This document shows positions 7,988-17,174 of a DNA stretch of 64,000 nucleotides, piece after piece. The position numbers were made by a program, and so were the translations under genes. Each line of letters opens with the position of its first letter. The stretch's first letter is position 1. The notes under the pieces are model-generated. The model did not search any database, was not told where the DNA came from, and was given only the letters and a program-made list of their open reading frames with translations. The DNA lies in NCBI GenBank assembly GCA_000496475.1, contig AYMW01000001.1:939358-1003357 (forward strand), in the 5' to 3' direction. Source of the DNA: Betaproteobacteria bacterium MOLA814. Its GTDB lineage: Bacteria; Pseudomonadota; Gammaproteobacteria; Burkholderiales; Burkholderiaceae_C.

Positions 7988-9448
7988 TTAGGCTGTTCCG
8001 CCGACCGTCAAACCATCAATGCGCAATGTGGGTTGACCTACGCCAACAGGCACGCTTTGCCCTTCTTTGCCGCAGGTTCCCACGCCACTGTCAAGAGCCA
8101 TGTCGTTGCCAATCATGCTGACACGTGTCAAGGCATCTGGCCCATTGCCAACCAACGTGGCGCCTTTGACTGGGTATTTCAGCTGGCCGTTTTCTACCCA
8201 CCAAGCTTGGCTGGCAGAAAACACAAATTTGCCGGAGGTAATGTCTACCTGCCCGCCACCAAAGTTTGTGGCGTACAAGCCCTTTTTCATAGAACCAATA
8301 ATTTCTTCAGGCGTGTGATCACCATTCAGCATGTAGGTATTGGTCATACGCGGCATGGGCACATGGGCATAGCTTTCGCGCCTGCCATTGCCCGTTGGTG
8401 CAACACCGCTTAAGCGCGCATTCATGCTGTCTTGGATGTAGCCACACAGTATGCCGTCTTCAATGAGCACGTTGCGTTGGCTGGTGTTGCCCTCGTCGTC
8501 AATGTTGAGAGAGCCACGCCTGTCGGCAATGGTGCCGTCGTCCAACACCGTCACGCCTTTGGCGGCCACGCGTTCGCCAATTCTGCCCGCAAATGCGCTA
8601 GAGCCCTTGCGGTTGAAGTCACCTTCCAAGCCGTGGCCAATGGCCTCATGCAGCAAGATACCTGGCCAGCCCGAGCCCAAAACAACCGTCATTTCGCCAG
8701 CAGGCGCAGCTTGCGCGTCTAAATTAATGATGGCACTGCCAACGGCCTCACGCACGTACTGTGCGACCAAGGCATCATCAAACATATCCAACCCCAAACG
8801 ACCACCACCTCCCGCACTGCCCACCTCGCGCCTATCGCCTTGTTGGGCAATCACAGTCACAGATAAACGCGACAAAGGGCGCACGTCAGCAGCCATTAAG
8901 CCGTCTGCCCTAGCCACCATCACCACGTCAAACTCGCTGGCCAAGCTGGCCATTACTTGCACCACACGGTTGTCAGCCGCTTTGGCCAAGCGCTCAACTT
9001 TTTCCAGCAACGCAACTTTAGAGGCGCTGTCCAAACTTTGGGTGGGATCACCTGCGCAATACAGGCTGCGTGCTGGTGCAATTTTTTTACTGGGCACTTT
9101 GATTCGCTTTTCTTGCCCCTGGTTGGCAATGGTGCGCACCGTGTGCGCGGCATCACGTAAGGCAGTCCATGACAAATCGTCGGAATAGGCAAATGCTGTT
9201 TTTTCGCCGCTGATGGCGCGTACCCCGACACCTTGGTCGATGGAGAAGCTGCCACTTTTAACAATGCCCTCTTCCAAACTCCACCCCTCTGACCGGGTGT
9301 ACTGAAAATACAGGTCAGCATCATCAACACCTGCACTGAGCATGTCGCCCAAAGCGCGGCGCAAATGAGTTTCTGTTAAGCCATGCGGCTCCAGCAAATA
9401 TTGGTGGGCTGTCTGCAAGCGGGCAATGGTGGGGATTCGACTGGTCAT
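7988..9448 (-). CDS. tldD: Metalloprotease TldD
   Basis: A 486-residue member of the TldD/PmbA (U62) family. TldD works with TldE/PmbA as a zinc protease that processes modified peptides and degrades unfolded peptides. The zinc site is LLHEAIGHGLEGDFNRKGSS (HExxxH). The C-terminal glycine-rich domain contains GGGQVDITSGKFVFSASQAW and a terminal DGLTVGGTA. The length is typical. No tldE partner is seen in the window. It precedes the DAHP synthase leader by about 60 bp on the same strand. Confidence 0.95.
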   Translation of the reverse strand: MTSRIPTIARLQTAHQYLLEPHGLTETHLRRALGDMLSAGVDDADLYFQYTRSEGWSLEEGIVKSGSFSIDQGVGVRAISGEKTAFAYSDDLSWTALRDAAHTVRTIANQGQEKRIKVPSKKIAPARSLYCAGDPTQSLDSASKVALLEKVERLAKAADNRVVQVMASLASEFDVVMVARADGLMAADVRPLSRLSVTVIAQQGDRREVGSAGGGGRLGLDMFDDALVAQYVREAVGSAIINLDAQAAPAGEMTVVLGSGWPGILLHEAIGHGLEGDFNRKGSSAFAGRIGERVAAKGVTVLDDGTIADRRGSLNIDDEGNTSQRNVLIEDGILCGYIQDSMNARLSGVAPTGNGRRESYAHVPMPRMTNTYMLNGDHTPEEIIGSMKKGLYATNFGGGQVDITSGKFVFSASQAWWVENGQLKYPVKGATLVGNGPDALTRVSMIGNDMALDSGVGTCGKEGQSVPVGVGQPTLRIDGLTVGGTA

Positions 9449-9559
9449 GTCACTATTGTAGAAACTAATGAGATAACTGGCAGCGCTTACTGGCTTTAAT
9501 CGTTTTGGACCACATTCAACCTACATTCGACCAAGCCTCAACAACAGCCTGCTGTGTTG
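9449..9559. other. Intergenic region between tldD and the transposase remnant
   Basis: About 110 bp upstream of tldD, probably including its promoter and the outer end of the decayed insertion sequence. I could not define terminal inverted repeats or a target duplication here. Confidence 0.3.
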
Positions 9560-9838
9560 GGTCAGGCGACATCAACCTGCGCCAAGAAGGGTCTGCAGCA
9601 CCCCCCGCAGCAGAGAAAGTTGAGATGCAACCGTTCATCTAGTGCAACGCGACGCGCCATGTCAACGACATACAGCTCTTTCGCAGGGCCTATTCAGCCC
9701 TCTGCAGCGAACCTAGGTAAAGCCGAACTGGCCTTGATCGGTCGCAGCGGGACACACCAAGCTCATCTCATTGAGAAACTCACGCTTCGACTTGGTGACA
9801 AACTCGAATCCGTTGGTGACAAAGCTGGCTTACTTCAC
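9560..9838 (-). pseudogene. Internally deleted IS5-like transposase remnant
   Basis: Reading from a degenerate start at 9838 (GTG AAG TAA GCC, apparently once ATG AAG CAA GCC), the frame gives TNGFEFVTKSKREFLNEMSLV, which resembles the N-terminus of IS5-family transposases (consensus like TRKREFLDEM..VVPW). It then jumps directly to DQGQFGFT, stop, VRCRGL, matching the C-terminal QFGFTKVRYRGL block of the same family with the Lys codon changed to TAG. After that a frameshift continues as KELYVVDMARRVALDERL. Roughly the central 250 residues, including the DDE catalytic core, are missing. Family assignment is from motif memory. It lies between tldD and rodA, and no intact copy is in the window. 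Confidence 0.5.
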
Positions 9839-9895
9839 CTGTGTGCCGCGTCTATCAGGCGTGGGGGGGGACACCAGCGTTTTTGCAGAGGTTAC

Positions 9896-11050
9896 CTAAC
9901 TCTGTATCAGCCGTTTGGTGCGGGTAATGGCCATTAAGATGCCCAAGCCCATTCCCAGCGTCACCATAGCAGTCCCGCCATAGCTGATAAATGGCAGAGG
10001 CACGCCCACCACAGGCAATATGCCACTGACCATGCCCATGTTGACAAAACCGTAAACAAAGAAATTCATGGTGACAGAGCCAGCCAACAAGCGCGAGAAC
10101 AAACTAGGGGCTTCGAGGGCAATCAACAAGCCTCGAAATATTAAGAACACAAAACCGGCCACCAGCAGCACAGTGCCAATAAAGCCAAATTCTTCGGCGA
10201 ATGCGGCATAAATAAAGTCTGTCGTTCGCTCAGGAATAAACTCTAAATGGGTTTGCGTGCCCTGCATAAAGCCTTTACCGAATACACCACCTGAACCAAT
10301 AGCAATCATGCCTTGGATAATATGAAAGCCTCTGCCTAAGGGGTCTTTGAACGGGTCTAACAAGGTGCACACCCGCTGTTTTTGGTAGTCATGCAGCACC
10401 ACCCAGTCAACGCCGGGGGCGCACCATGAGGACTCCATCACTATCAGCGCAATGATGCCGGCGCTTGCTATCAGCACCGGCGGCCAAATCAGCCTCCAGC
10501 TCAGACCTGCAAAATAAATGACAAAGACACCAGACGCCATCACCAGTAAAGAGGTACCAAGGTCGGGTTGCGACACGATTAGGCCTACAGGTATGGCCAA
10601 AATCAGTGCTGCAACTATGAAGTCAAATGCGCGCATTTGTCCCTCTCGGCGTTGAAACCACCACGCCAACATCAGCGGCATCGCAATTTTCATAATTTCA
10701 CTGGGCTGAATCACAACACCCACATTGAGCCAGCGCTGGGCACCTTTTTTGGTGAGTCCAAACATAGCCACTGCAATCAGCAATGCCACGCCTACCGTGT
10801 ATAAAGGAACTGCCATTGCCATGAGTCGCTGCGGTGAGACTTGCGCTACTAAAAACATCACCACAGCAGCTATCAGCATGTTTCGACCATGATCGAAAAA
10901 ACGCGTGCCATGGTCAAACCCCACTGAATACATAGTGGCTAATCCAGCGCAGGCCAACATCACCACAGCAAACACCAATGGGCCGTCAAAACCAACGAGC
11001 CAAGGTGCTAGACGGGTTGACCAAGCGGGGCTTTTAATAACAACAGGCAT
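9896..11050 (-). CDS. rodA: Rod-shape determining peptidoglycan polymerase RodA
   Basis: A SEDS-family polytopic membrane protein of 384 residues that polymerises glycan strands for cell elongation with PBP2. About ten hydrophobic segments are visible. Family motifs include GAQRWLNVGVVIQPSEIMK, VSQPDLGTSLLVM, IIQGMIAIGSGGVFGKG, HLEFIPERTTDFIYAAFAEEFG and GVPLPFISYGGTAM. The ATG at 11050 is preferred; the frame extends five codons upstream to a TTG. It lies alone, whereas in many proteobacteria it follows mrdA or the mreBCD cluster; neither flank shows these. The FtsW paralogue is at 26931-28205. Confidence 0.95.
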   Translation of the reverse strand: MPVVIKSPAWSTRLAPWLVGFDGPLVFAVVMLACAGLATMYSVGFDHGTRFFDHGRNMLIAAVVMFLVAQVSPQRLMAMAVPLYTVGVALLIAVAMFGLTKKGAQRWLNVGVVIQPSEIMKIAMPLMLAWWFQRREGQMRAFDFIVAALILAIPVGLIVSQPDLGTSLLVMASGVFVIYFAGLSWRLIWPPVLIASAGIIALIVMESSWCAPGVDWVVLHDYQKQRVCTLLDPFKDPLGRGFHIIQGMIAIGSGGVFGKGFMQGTQTHLEFIPERTTDFIYAAFAEEFGFIGTVLLVAGFVFLIFRGLLIALEAPSLFSRLLAGSVTMNFFVYGFVNMGMVSGILPVVGVPLPFISYGGTAMVTLGMGLGILMAITRTKRLIQS

Positions 11051-11106
11051 GGTCGTTATTATCAACCCCTAAAGCCGCTGTTCGGCGGGACACCAGGTCA
11101 CACTTT

Positions 11107-11694
11107 ATGAGCACCACGCACTTGCTGTACCTACACGGGTTTAGGTCATCGCCCAAATCCACCAAGGCATGCCTGCTGCGAAACTGGCTGTCCCGACATT
11201 ACCCTGGCGTGGTGTGGGTTGCGCCTGAGCTGCCCGCATCCCCAGCCGCAGCCATAGGCCTCATAGGCAAGCTCACAGCGCAGTGGCCCGCAGCAAGCAG
11301 CGCCGTGATGGGTTCAAGCTTGGGCGGCTTTTACGCCAGTTTTATTGCACAACAGCGAGGGTGGCCAAGTGTGGTCGTCAACCCAGCAGTAGCGGCCCAC
11401 AGGCATGGGCACAGACTGGTTGGCGAGCACACCATGTGGCACAACCCCACACAAACCATGCATTTTCTGCCCAGTTACGTGGACGAGCTAGAGGCCCTAG
11501 CCCTCGATGCTGCCGATGTGCCCGCCAACACCATGGCCATTGTGGCCAAAGGCGATGAAGTGCTGGACTGGCATGAGATGGCTGGCCACTACCAACACGC
11601 CCAGCTGCACCTCCTTGCCAAAGGTGACCATGGCCTGAGCGACTTTGAACCTTGGATGGAGCCCATTGCCGACTTTTTGCACTTGCGGGCTTGA
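11107..11694 (+). CDS. YqiA-family alpha/beta-hydrolase (esterase)
   Basis: A 195-residue small alpha/beta-hydrolase resembling E. coli YqiA/YcfP. The N-terminus LLYLHGFRSSPKSTKA holds the oxyanion HGF motif. The nucleophile elbow is GSSLGGFYA, with Ser in GxSxG. A C-terminal Asp (KGDEVLDW) and His (KGDHGLSDF) can complete the triad. The natural substrate is unknown; E. coli homologues cleave short acyl esters. It is divergent from rodA and 84 bp upstream of the RNase gene on the same strand. Confidence 0.88.
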   Translation: MSTTHLLYLHGFRSSPKSTKACLLRNWLSRHYPGVVWVAPELPASPAAAIGLIGKLTAQWPAASSAVMGSSLGGFYASFIAQQRGWPSVVVNPAVAAHRHGHRLVGEHTMWHNPTQTMHFLPSYVDELEALALDAADVPANTMAIVAKGDEVLDWHEMAGHYQHAQLHLLAKGDHGLSDFEPWMEPIADFLHLRA

Positions 11695-11778
11695 AAACCG
11701 GGCTCAAACCGCTGGGAAAATCACTGGGCTGACACGGCGCCGATTCGCAGCGCGAGGCAGACATGGGACAATTCAAAC

Positions 11779-13857
11779 ATGTACCTATTATTTGAAGACA
11801 CCGGTAAATTTTTAGCCGGACGCATTTTGTCCGAAACTGACGCCTCATCCCAAGTGGAGTTGGCCTCAGGCAAGCGCCAAAAAGTTAAAAGTACCAATGG
11901 GCTGATTCGCTTCGAGCAACCCAGCCCAGCCGAATTCATGGCGCAGGCCACTCAGGGCAGTCAAGACATTGACCTAGACCTGGCTTGGGAGTGTGCCGGC
12001 GATGACGAGTTTGGCTTTGCCGACATGGCCGCTGACTACTTTGGCGATAAACCGAACATCATCCAACAAGCCAGCGCCTTGATGCGCTTGTTTGAAGCAC
12101 CCCATTACTTTCGCCGTGCTGGTAAGGGCCGTTTCAAAAAGGCCAGCGCTGATGTGCTGCAACAGGCTTTGGCCGCCATTCAGAAAAGGGCCGCCATACA
12201 AGCCCAGGTTGAGCAATGGACCAGTGATTTGGCCAATGGCCAATGCCCAGAGCCTATTGCCCAACAGTTGTACAAGATACTCTTTAAACCAGACAAGAAC
12301 GCACCGGAGTACAAGGCTGTTGTGGCCGCTACCAAACAAACACAGCTCGCACCACTGCACCTGTTGCAGCAAGCTGGCGCCATTCGCAACGCGTTTGAGT
12401 TTCATTGGCAGCGTTTTTTATACGACCAATTTCCCAAAGGTATTGAGTTTCCTGCTTTGCAAGCACCCCGCATTGACACCGCTGGGTTGGCGCTGTCATC
12501 GGCGCAGGCCTTTTCGATTGACGACTCCAACACCACAGAGATTGACGATGCGCTCTCAGTGCAAGGTTTGGGTACAGGCACGGTCACCCTTGGCATACAC
12601 ATTGCCGCACCTGGACTGGCCATTCAACCCAGTGACGCCATAGACACCGTCGCCAGAGCCCGTATGTCGACCATGTACATGCCTGGCTTTAAGGTCACCA
12701 TGCTGCCCCACGACGTGGTAGAGCACTACACACTGGCCGAAGGGCGCGACTGCCCTGCTTTGTCGCTGTACATCACCATCGATGAAGAGACCCTGACGCT
12801 GGGCGAGACCACCACCGTGGTTGAGCGTGTTCATATTGCGCAAAACTTGCGCCACGACAAACTGGGTGATGTGTTTGACAACGCCTTTTTTGACGCACAA
12901 GAACCACCTATCGACATGCCGCGTTGGGGCACGGAACTGCGATTTTTAAACCTTTTAGCCAAACAACTCAAGGCTGCTCGCGAGGTGGTAAGGGGCAAGC
13001 CTGAAAACTTCAACCGCCCTGATTACAATTTTTCGCTGGTGAAATCGCCAGACGCGCCGGCCTTGCCAAACGGTGACGAAGAGGTTGTCATCACAGCTCG
13101 TCCAAGAGGCTCCAACCTAGACCTTGTCGTTGCTGAAGCCATGATTTTGGCCAATAGCACATGGGGGCAATGGCTAGGTGCATTGGGCGTTCCCGGTATT
13201 TACCGCAGCCAGGCCAGCATGGCGCCAGGCGTAAAAGTTCGCATGGGTACCAAGATGGCGCCCCACGCTGGTATTGGTGTGCCAGCTTACGCGTGGAGTA
13301 CCTCACCCCTTCGCCGCTACACCGACTTGGTCAACCAATGGCAATTGCTGGCCTGTGTGCAACACGGCTCAACCGCTGCCCTGGTCGCCCCGTTCAAGCC
13401 TAAAGATGCCGAGCTGTTTGCCATCGTTAGCGGCTTTGAAGCCACTTACAGTGCTTACAGCCAATTCCAAAACGCCATGGAACGCTACTGGACGCTGCGC
13501 TACTTGACACAACACAACATCACCGATATTTCAGCAGTGCTGTTTAAAGATGGCTTGGTCAGAGCTGACGACTTGCCACTGGTTGTACCTGTTATGGGCG
13601 CACAAACCATGCCCAGACACGCGCACCTGCGCATCAAGTTGGGCGAACCCGACACCATGGCTCTAGACATCAGTGGCACCGTGATTGAACGTCTAGATGC
13701 CGATGACATTGGCACCGACTTGGCCATTGCGCTTGATGACTTTGGCGATGATGCCGAAGACGCGGACGAGGCAGGCACAGGCAGTCTCAAACTCGCACTG
13801 GACTTGGGTGAGGAGGCACCAGCCTCTACAACTGCGCCGGGGCCCAACGGCGGCTAA
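11779..13857 (+). CDS. RNase II/R-family 3'-5' exoribonuclease (RNB domain)
   Basis: A 692-residue protein with a central RNB catalytic domain. The motif FSIDDSNTTEIDDALSV supplies the clustered Asp residues that bind magnesium in RNase II and RNase R. LGIHIAAPG, YMPGFKVTMLPHDVVE and PALSLYITID follow in family order. YRSQASMAPGVKVRMGTKMAPHAGIGVPAYAWSTSPLRRYTDLVNQWQL is the C-terminal part of the RNB domain (the RRYxDxxxH-type segment, here ending NQW). The last 80 residues are acidic (DDFGDDAEDADEAG). The order differs enough from E. coli rnb and rnr that I give no gene symbol. It likely degrades mRNA from the 3' end. Confidence 0.88.
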   Translation: MYLLFEDTGKFLAGRILSETDASSQVELASGKRQKVKSTNGLIRFEQPSPAEFMAQATQGSQDIDLDLAWECAGDDEFGFADMAADYFGDKPNIIQQASALMRLFEAPHYFRRAGKGRFKKASADVLQQALAAIQKRAAIQAQVEQWTSDLANGQCPEPIAQQLYKILFKPDKNAPEYKAVVAATKQTQLAPLHLLQQAGAIRNAFEFHWQRFLYDQFPKGIEFPALQAPRIDTAGLALSSAQAFSIDDSNTTEIDDALSVQGLGTGTVTLGIHIAAPGLAIQPSDAIDTVARARMSTMYMPGFKVTMLPHDVVEHYTLAEGRDCPALSLYITIDEETLTLGETTTVVERVHIAQNLRHDKLGDVFDNAFFDAQEPPIDMPRWGTELRFLNLLAKQLKAAREVVRGKPENFNRPDYNFSLVKSPDAPALPNGDEEVVITARPRGSNLDLVVAEAMILANSTWGQWLGALGVPGIYRSQASMAPGVKVRMGTKMAPHAGIGVPAYAWSTSPLRRYTDLVNQWQLLACVQHGSTAALVAPFKPKDAELFAIVSGFEATYSAYSQFQNAMERYWTLRYLTQHNITDISAVLFKDGLVRADDLPLVVPVMGAQTMPRHAHLRIKLGEPDTMALDISGTVIERLDADDIGTDLAIALDDFGDDAEDADEAGTGSLKLALDLGEEAPASTTAPGPNGG

Positions 13858-13925
13858 CACCAACATGCCAATGATACAAAAAGGGCGACACACCAACCCC
13901 GCCATGAACGCTTAAATCAACCTCC

Positions 13926-14870
13926 ATGGCACCGGCAACACACACCATACGCACCAAGGCCTTAAGCAGCAGGCGCACCCTGCACGCGGCATTGTTGCTG
14001 TCAGTATGTGTGCATGCTATGGCCTTGATGGTGCAGCGCGGTGCGCCCACGCTTGAGCCCAGCACGGTGACCTACAACAACACAGTTGAAGTGGTGCTGG
14101 TCAATGCGCACAGCGAAACAGCGCCAGACGATGCGCAAGCCATTGCGCAAGATAACCTCGAGGGTGGGGGGCAAGCCGCACCCGGCGTCATGGCGTCTTC
14201 CGACCACGCTCCTGCACCCAGAACGTTGACAGGCGACAAGAGATCAACAAATCGGCCCGAAACCAGCGACACGAGCAGCCAACTTCAGGCCATGCAAGCC
14301 CAAGAGCTGCGCGTACTGACAGCGCTTAAAAATGAACTTGCCAACCAAGCTGTGGTTCAAATTAGCGCCACAACCGCGACAGACCCCACCATCACCTTGG
14401 CGCAAGCCCGCCAAGAGCGACAGCGTCTGCTGTCCCATATTGGGCGCATTGAACAAGCCATTGCGCTGGACAACGCCAGCCCTAAACGCCGGTTCATCAG
14501 TCCAGCCACGCGCGCGGCCGTCTTTGCCTTGTACTACGACCACATGCGCCAAACCATTGAAGCGCAAGGCACCCGCAACTTCCCAACCTACAACCAACAA
14601 CGCTTGTATGGACAACTTGTTATGGCCATTACTGTCGATACACAGGGGCGGGTGCTGGGCACGCGGGTTCTTAAAACAGCCCGCCAAGGCGCGCTCAACC
14701 AACGCGCCAAAGCATTGGTTGCGGGCATGCGCTTTGAGCCGTTTCCTGCCGACTTGGCCGCACAAGCCAGTGAACTGGTTGTCGTGACACAATTTGATTT
14801 TTTACGCGACCGCACACTCAGCACACAGCTATTGGCACCACACAGCAGTGCAACACCACCCAAGCCATAA
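13926..14870 (+). CDS. TonB-like energy transducer
   Basis: A 314-residue protein with one N-terminal membrane span (LHAALLLSVCVHAMALMV), a long periplasmic region rich in Ala and Gln with a possible helix (ITLAQARQERQRLLSHIGRIEQ), and a C-terminal TonB-type domain (LYGQLVMAITVDTQGRVLG...MRFEPFP). By family it couples the proton motive force to outer-membrane receptors. No exbB, exbD or receptor gene is near, and it lacks an obvious Pro-rich spacer, so its partner is unclear. It is 2 bp upstream of aroE and transcribed with it. Confidence 0.8.
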   Translation: MAPATHTIRTKALSSRRTLHAALLLSVCVHAMALMVQRGAPTLEPSTVTYNNTVEVVLVNAHSETAPDDAQAIAQDNLEGGGQAAPGVMASSDHAPAPRTLTGDKRSTNRPETSDTSSQLQAMQAQELRVLTALKNELANQAVVQISATTATDPTITLAQARQERQRLLSHIGRIEQAIALDNASPKRRFISPATRAAVFALYYDHMRQTIEAQGTRNFPTYNQQRLYGQLVMAITVDTQGRVLGTRVLKTARQGALNQRAKALVAGMRFEPFPADLAAQASELVVVTQFDFLRDRTLSTQLLAPHSSATPPKP

Positions 14871-14872
14871 CC

Positions 14873-15736
14873 ATGTCAAACGTCGCAGACTATTACACCG
14901 TTGTTGGCAACCCCATTGCCCACAGCCGCTCTCCGTGGCTACACGCCAAGTTTGCAGCCCAAACCCAACAGAGCATGCGCTACGACCGCAGCTTACTGGA
15001 CATTGGCAACTTTGCCAGCGGCTTGTCGCTGCTGCGCGCCAATGGGCTGCAAGGCTGCAATGTAACCGTGCCATTTAAGACCGATGCCTTTGAGCTGGCA
15101 CAGTGGCACAGCCCCGCTGCCATACTGGCGCAAGCTTGCAACACATTGTGGTGGGATGCAGGCGTGCTCAAAGCCGACAACACCGATGGCGTGGGTTTGG
15201 TGCGTGACATCACGCACAACGCGGGCTTTAAGTTGCAGGGCACACGCCTACTGGTCATTGGAGCAGGTGGCGCTGGTGCTGGCATATTAGGCCCGCTGAT
15301 AGATGCTGGATGCACACACATCTTGCTGGCCAACCGCACCCGCACAAAAGCCACAGAGGTGGTCAGGCGCCACACCACCTTGGCCCAAGTTCGCGGCTGT
15401 GAACTCAGCGCGACCAGCCTAGACGACCTCAACGGCTCAGACCAACAAGCCTTTGATGTGGTGGTAAACGCCAGCGCAGCCAGTCTTGGTGGACAGCGTA
15501 TTCATTTAAACGACGCGCTGTTTGCGCCCCATACCTTGGCCATTGACCTGATGTACGGTCCGTCCAGTCGTGTCTTTCTAAACTGGGCCGCCGAACGCTG
15601 CAACCAGACACGCGACGGCCTAGGCATGCTGGTAGAGCAAGCAGCACAGTCGTTTGCCATTTGGCGCGGCAGCTTGCCGCATACGGACAATGTGCTGCGC
15701 GAGTTGCGCCTCATTGTAGATGCACCAGCCCCTTAA
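14873..15736 (+). CDS. aroE: Shikimate dehydrogenase
   Basis: A 287-residue NADP-dependent enzyme that reduces 3-dehydroshikimate to shikimate. The substrate site is VVGNPIAHSRSPWLHAKFA. The catalytic Lys is in GCNVTVPFKTDAF, and Asp in NTDGVG. The nucleotide fold is LLVIGAGGAGAGILGPL, with NRTRTKA consistent with NADP preference. The C-terminal GLGMLVEQAAQSFAIWRG is the conserved AroE block. aroE-mtgA adjacency is common in Burkholderiales. Unlike the DAHP synthase gene, it has no attenuator upstream. Confidence 0.96.
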   Translation: MSNVADYYTVVGNPIAHSRSPWLHAKFAAQTQQSMRYDRSLLDIGNFASGLSLLRANGLQGCNVTVPFKTDAFELAQWHSPAAILAQACNTLWWDAGVLKADNTDGVGLVRDITHNAGFKLQGTRLLVIGAGGAGAGILGPLIDAGCTHILLANRTRTKATEVVRRHTTLAQVRGCELSATSLDDLNGSDQQAFDVVVNASAASLGGQRIHLNDALFAPHTLAIDLMYGPSSRVFLNWAAERCNQTRDGLGMLVEQAAQSFAIWRGSLPHTDNVLRELRLIVDAPAP

Positions 15737-15743
15737 CAACACC

Positions 15744-16520
15744 ATGGCAGTCCAACGCACCCGACACAGACTGACCATGGTTCAACGCCAGCGTTCGCTT
15801 GCGTGGTCGTGGATGGGATGGCTGGTGCTAGCCGCATGCGCACTCCAGCTGCTAGCACTGGGCAGAATTGCAATGATGGTTGTTGTGGACCCGCAATCTA
15901 CCAGCTTGCAACGCAGCGAAGCTTGGCGCCTGATGGCGCATCCAGAGGACATGTCATGGCGCCAGGTGTGGGTGGGCGACGCAGCCATCAGCAACAAACT
16001 GCGCCAAGCCGTTGTTGCATCCGAAGACAGCGAATTTTTTCGCCACTATGGCGTGGACTGGGAAGCTATTCAAGGTGCATGGCAGCGCAACAGCCGTGCT
16101 GAACAACGTGCCGTCACAAAACGCGCCAACAAGCCTGCCAAAGTTGTAGGTGGCTCCACCATTACGCAGCAGCTGGCCAAAAATCTGTTGCTGTCTAAAG
16201 AGCGAACTTTTTTACGCAAAGGCCAAGAGTTGCTGCTGACCTTTGCGCTTGAAACCTGTTTAAGCAAGCACCGCATACTGACCATTTACCTCAATAGCGT
16301 GGAGTGGGGCGAGGGTATTTTTGGTGCAGAGGCTGCGGCACAACATTATTTTAAAAAGTCTGCATCCAAGCTGAGTTCGCGAGAAGCTGCCAAATTAGCA
16401 GTGATGTTGCCCAACCCAAAGTTTTATGAAGACCGCCCCAACTCGGGCTATCTGTACGGGCGCACTATCACCATTCAAGCGCGCATGAATCAAGTGGCAT
16501 TGCCGCGTGTGACGCCATGA
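15744..16520 (+). CDS. mtgA: Monofunctional biosynthetic peptidoglycan transglycosylase
   Basis: A family 51 glycosyltransferase of about 258 residues that polymerises lipid II into glycan strands. One N-terminal membrane span (WSWMGWLVLAACALQLLAL) anchors it. The catalytic Glu motif is VVASEDSEFFRHYGVDW, and VGGSTITQQLAKNLLLS with FLRKGQELLLTFALE are the other conserved blocks. The start is uncertain: an ATG at 15720 would overlap aroE by 17 bp, 15744 lies just after the aroE stop, and 15777 also precedes the membrane span. Its stop overlaps the next start by 4 bp (ATGA), indicating translational coupling. Confidence 0.94.
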   Translation: MAVQRTRHRLTMVQRQRSLAWSWMGWLVLAACALQLLALGRIAMMVVVDPQSTSLQRSEAWRLMAHPEDMSWRQVWVGDAAISNKLRQAVVASEDSEFFRHYGVDWEAIQGAWQRNSRAEQRAVTKRANKPAKVVGGSTITQQLAKNLLLSKERTFLRKGQELLLTFALETCLSKHRILTIYLNSVEWGEGIFGAEAAAQHYFKKSASKLSSREAAKLAVMLPNPKFYEDRPNSGYLYGRTITIQARMNQVALPRVTP

Positions 16521-17140
16521 GCTGGGCTGGTAACGTGGTTGGCTTGTTGCTGTTAGGTGTGGTGCGTTTGCTCACCGGTGCACAAGCGCGTTGGCTGGGC
16601 TGCCCACCAACAGCAGAGCAGCGCATTTACTTTTCAAACCACCAAAGTCATGCCGACTTGCTCATGATTTGGTCGGCATTGCCCAGCGAGTTGCGCCATT
16701 GTGTGCGGCCCATCGCAGCCACAGACTATTGGACGACCAGCTGGCTTAGGATGTGGGTAACCACCAACGTGTTCAACGCCGTTTACGTGCAACGTACCCG
16801 CGGTGAGGACAGCGATGAAGACCCGCTAGCGCCCGTAGTTCAAGCGCTCAGTGCCGGCGACTCCATTATTTTGTTTCCAGAGGGCACGCGTGGCAATGCC
16901 GCACTCCCGCAACCGTTCAAGGCAGGCTTGTACAACCTGGCCAAACAGTTTCCTAACGTGGTGTTGGTGCCCGCTTGGATAGACAATATTCAGCGCGTTA
17001 TGCCCAAGGGCGAGGTCGTACCGGTCCCGGTGTTGTGCTCAGTCACTTTTGGCAAGCCCATTGCGCTGACATTCGATGAAAACAGACACGATTTTTTAGC
17101 GCGTGCCCGCAATGCGGTGATTGCTCTTAAAACTCAATGA
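16517..17140 (+). CDS. PlsC-like 1-acyl-glycerol-3-phosphate acyltransferase
   Basis: A 207-residue membrane-associated acyltransferase. It has the NHQSHAD (Hx4D) catalytic motif near residue 41 and the FPEGTRGN substrate motif. An N-terminal hydrophobic segment (VVGLLLLGVVRLL) probably attaches it to the membrane. It should form phosphatidic acid from lyso-phosphatidate or acylate a related lipid. It is short compared with E. coli PlsC and overlaps the mtgA stop. It precedes a CdsA-like gene, so the pair looks like an accessory phospholipid module. Confidence 0.85.
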   Translation: MSWAGNVVGLLLLGVVRLLTGAQARWLGCPPTAEQRIYFSNHQSHADLLMIWSALPSELRHCVRPIAATDYWTTSWLRMWVTTNVFNAVYVQRTRGEDSDEDPLAPVVQALSAGDSIILFPEGTRGNAALPQPFKAGLYNLAKQFPNVVLVPAWIDNIQRVMPKGEVVPVPVLCSVTFGKPIALTFDENRHDFLARARNAVIALKTQ

Positions 17141-17174
17141 GCCTTTGCACTCATGACCAAACAACCTGTTGCCC

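Noticed and set aside
8451-9188. Long plus-strand frame opposite tldD
   Set aside because: A shadow of the conserved TldD coding sequence without recognisable domains.
9863-9870. Run of eight G as a phase-variation tract
   Set aside because: It is outside any intact gene, next to the decayed insertion sequence, and is not placed between promoter elements that I can see.
9554-9937. Plus-strand frame of 127 codons near rodA
   Set aside because: It is the reverse of the transposase remnant and overlaps the rodA 3' end; no family resemblance.
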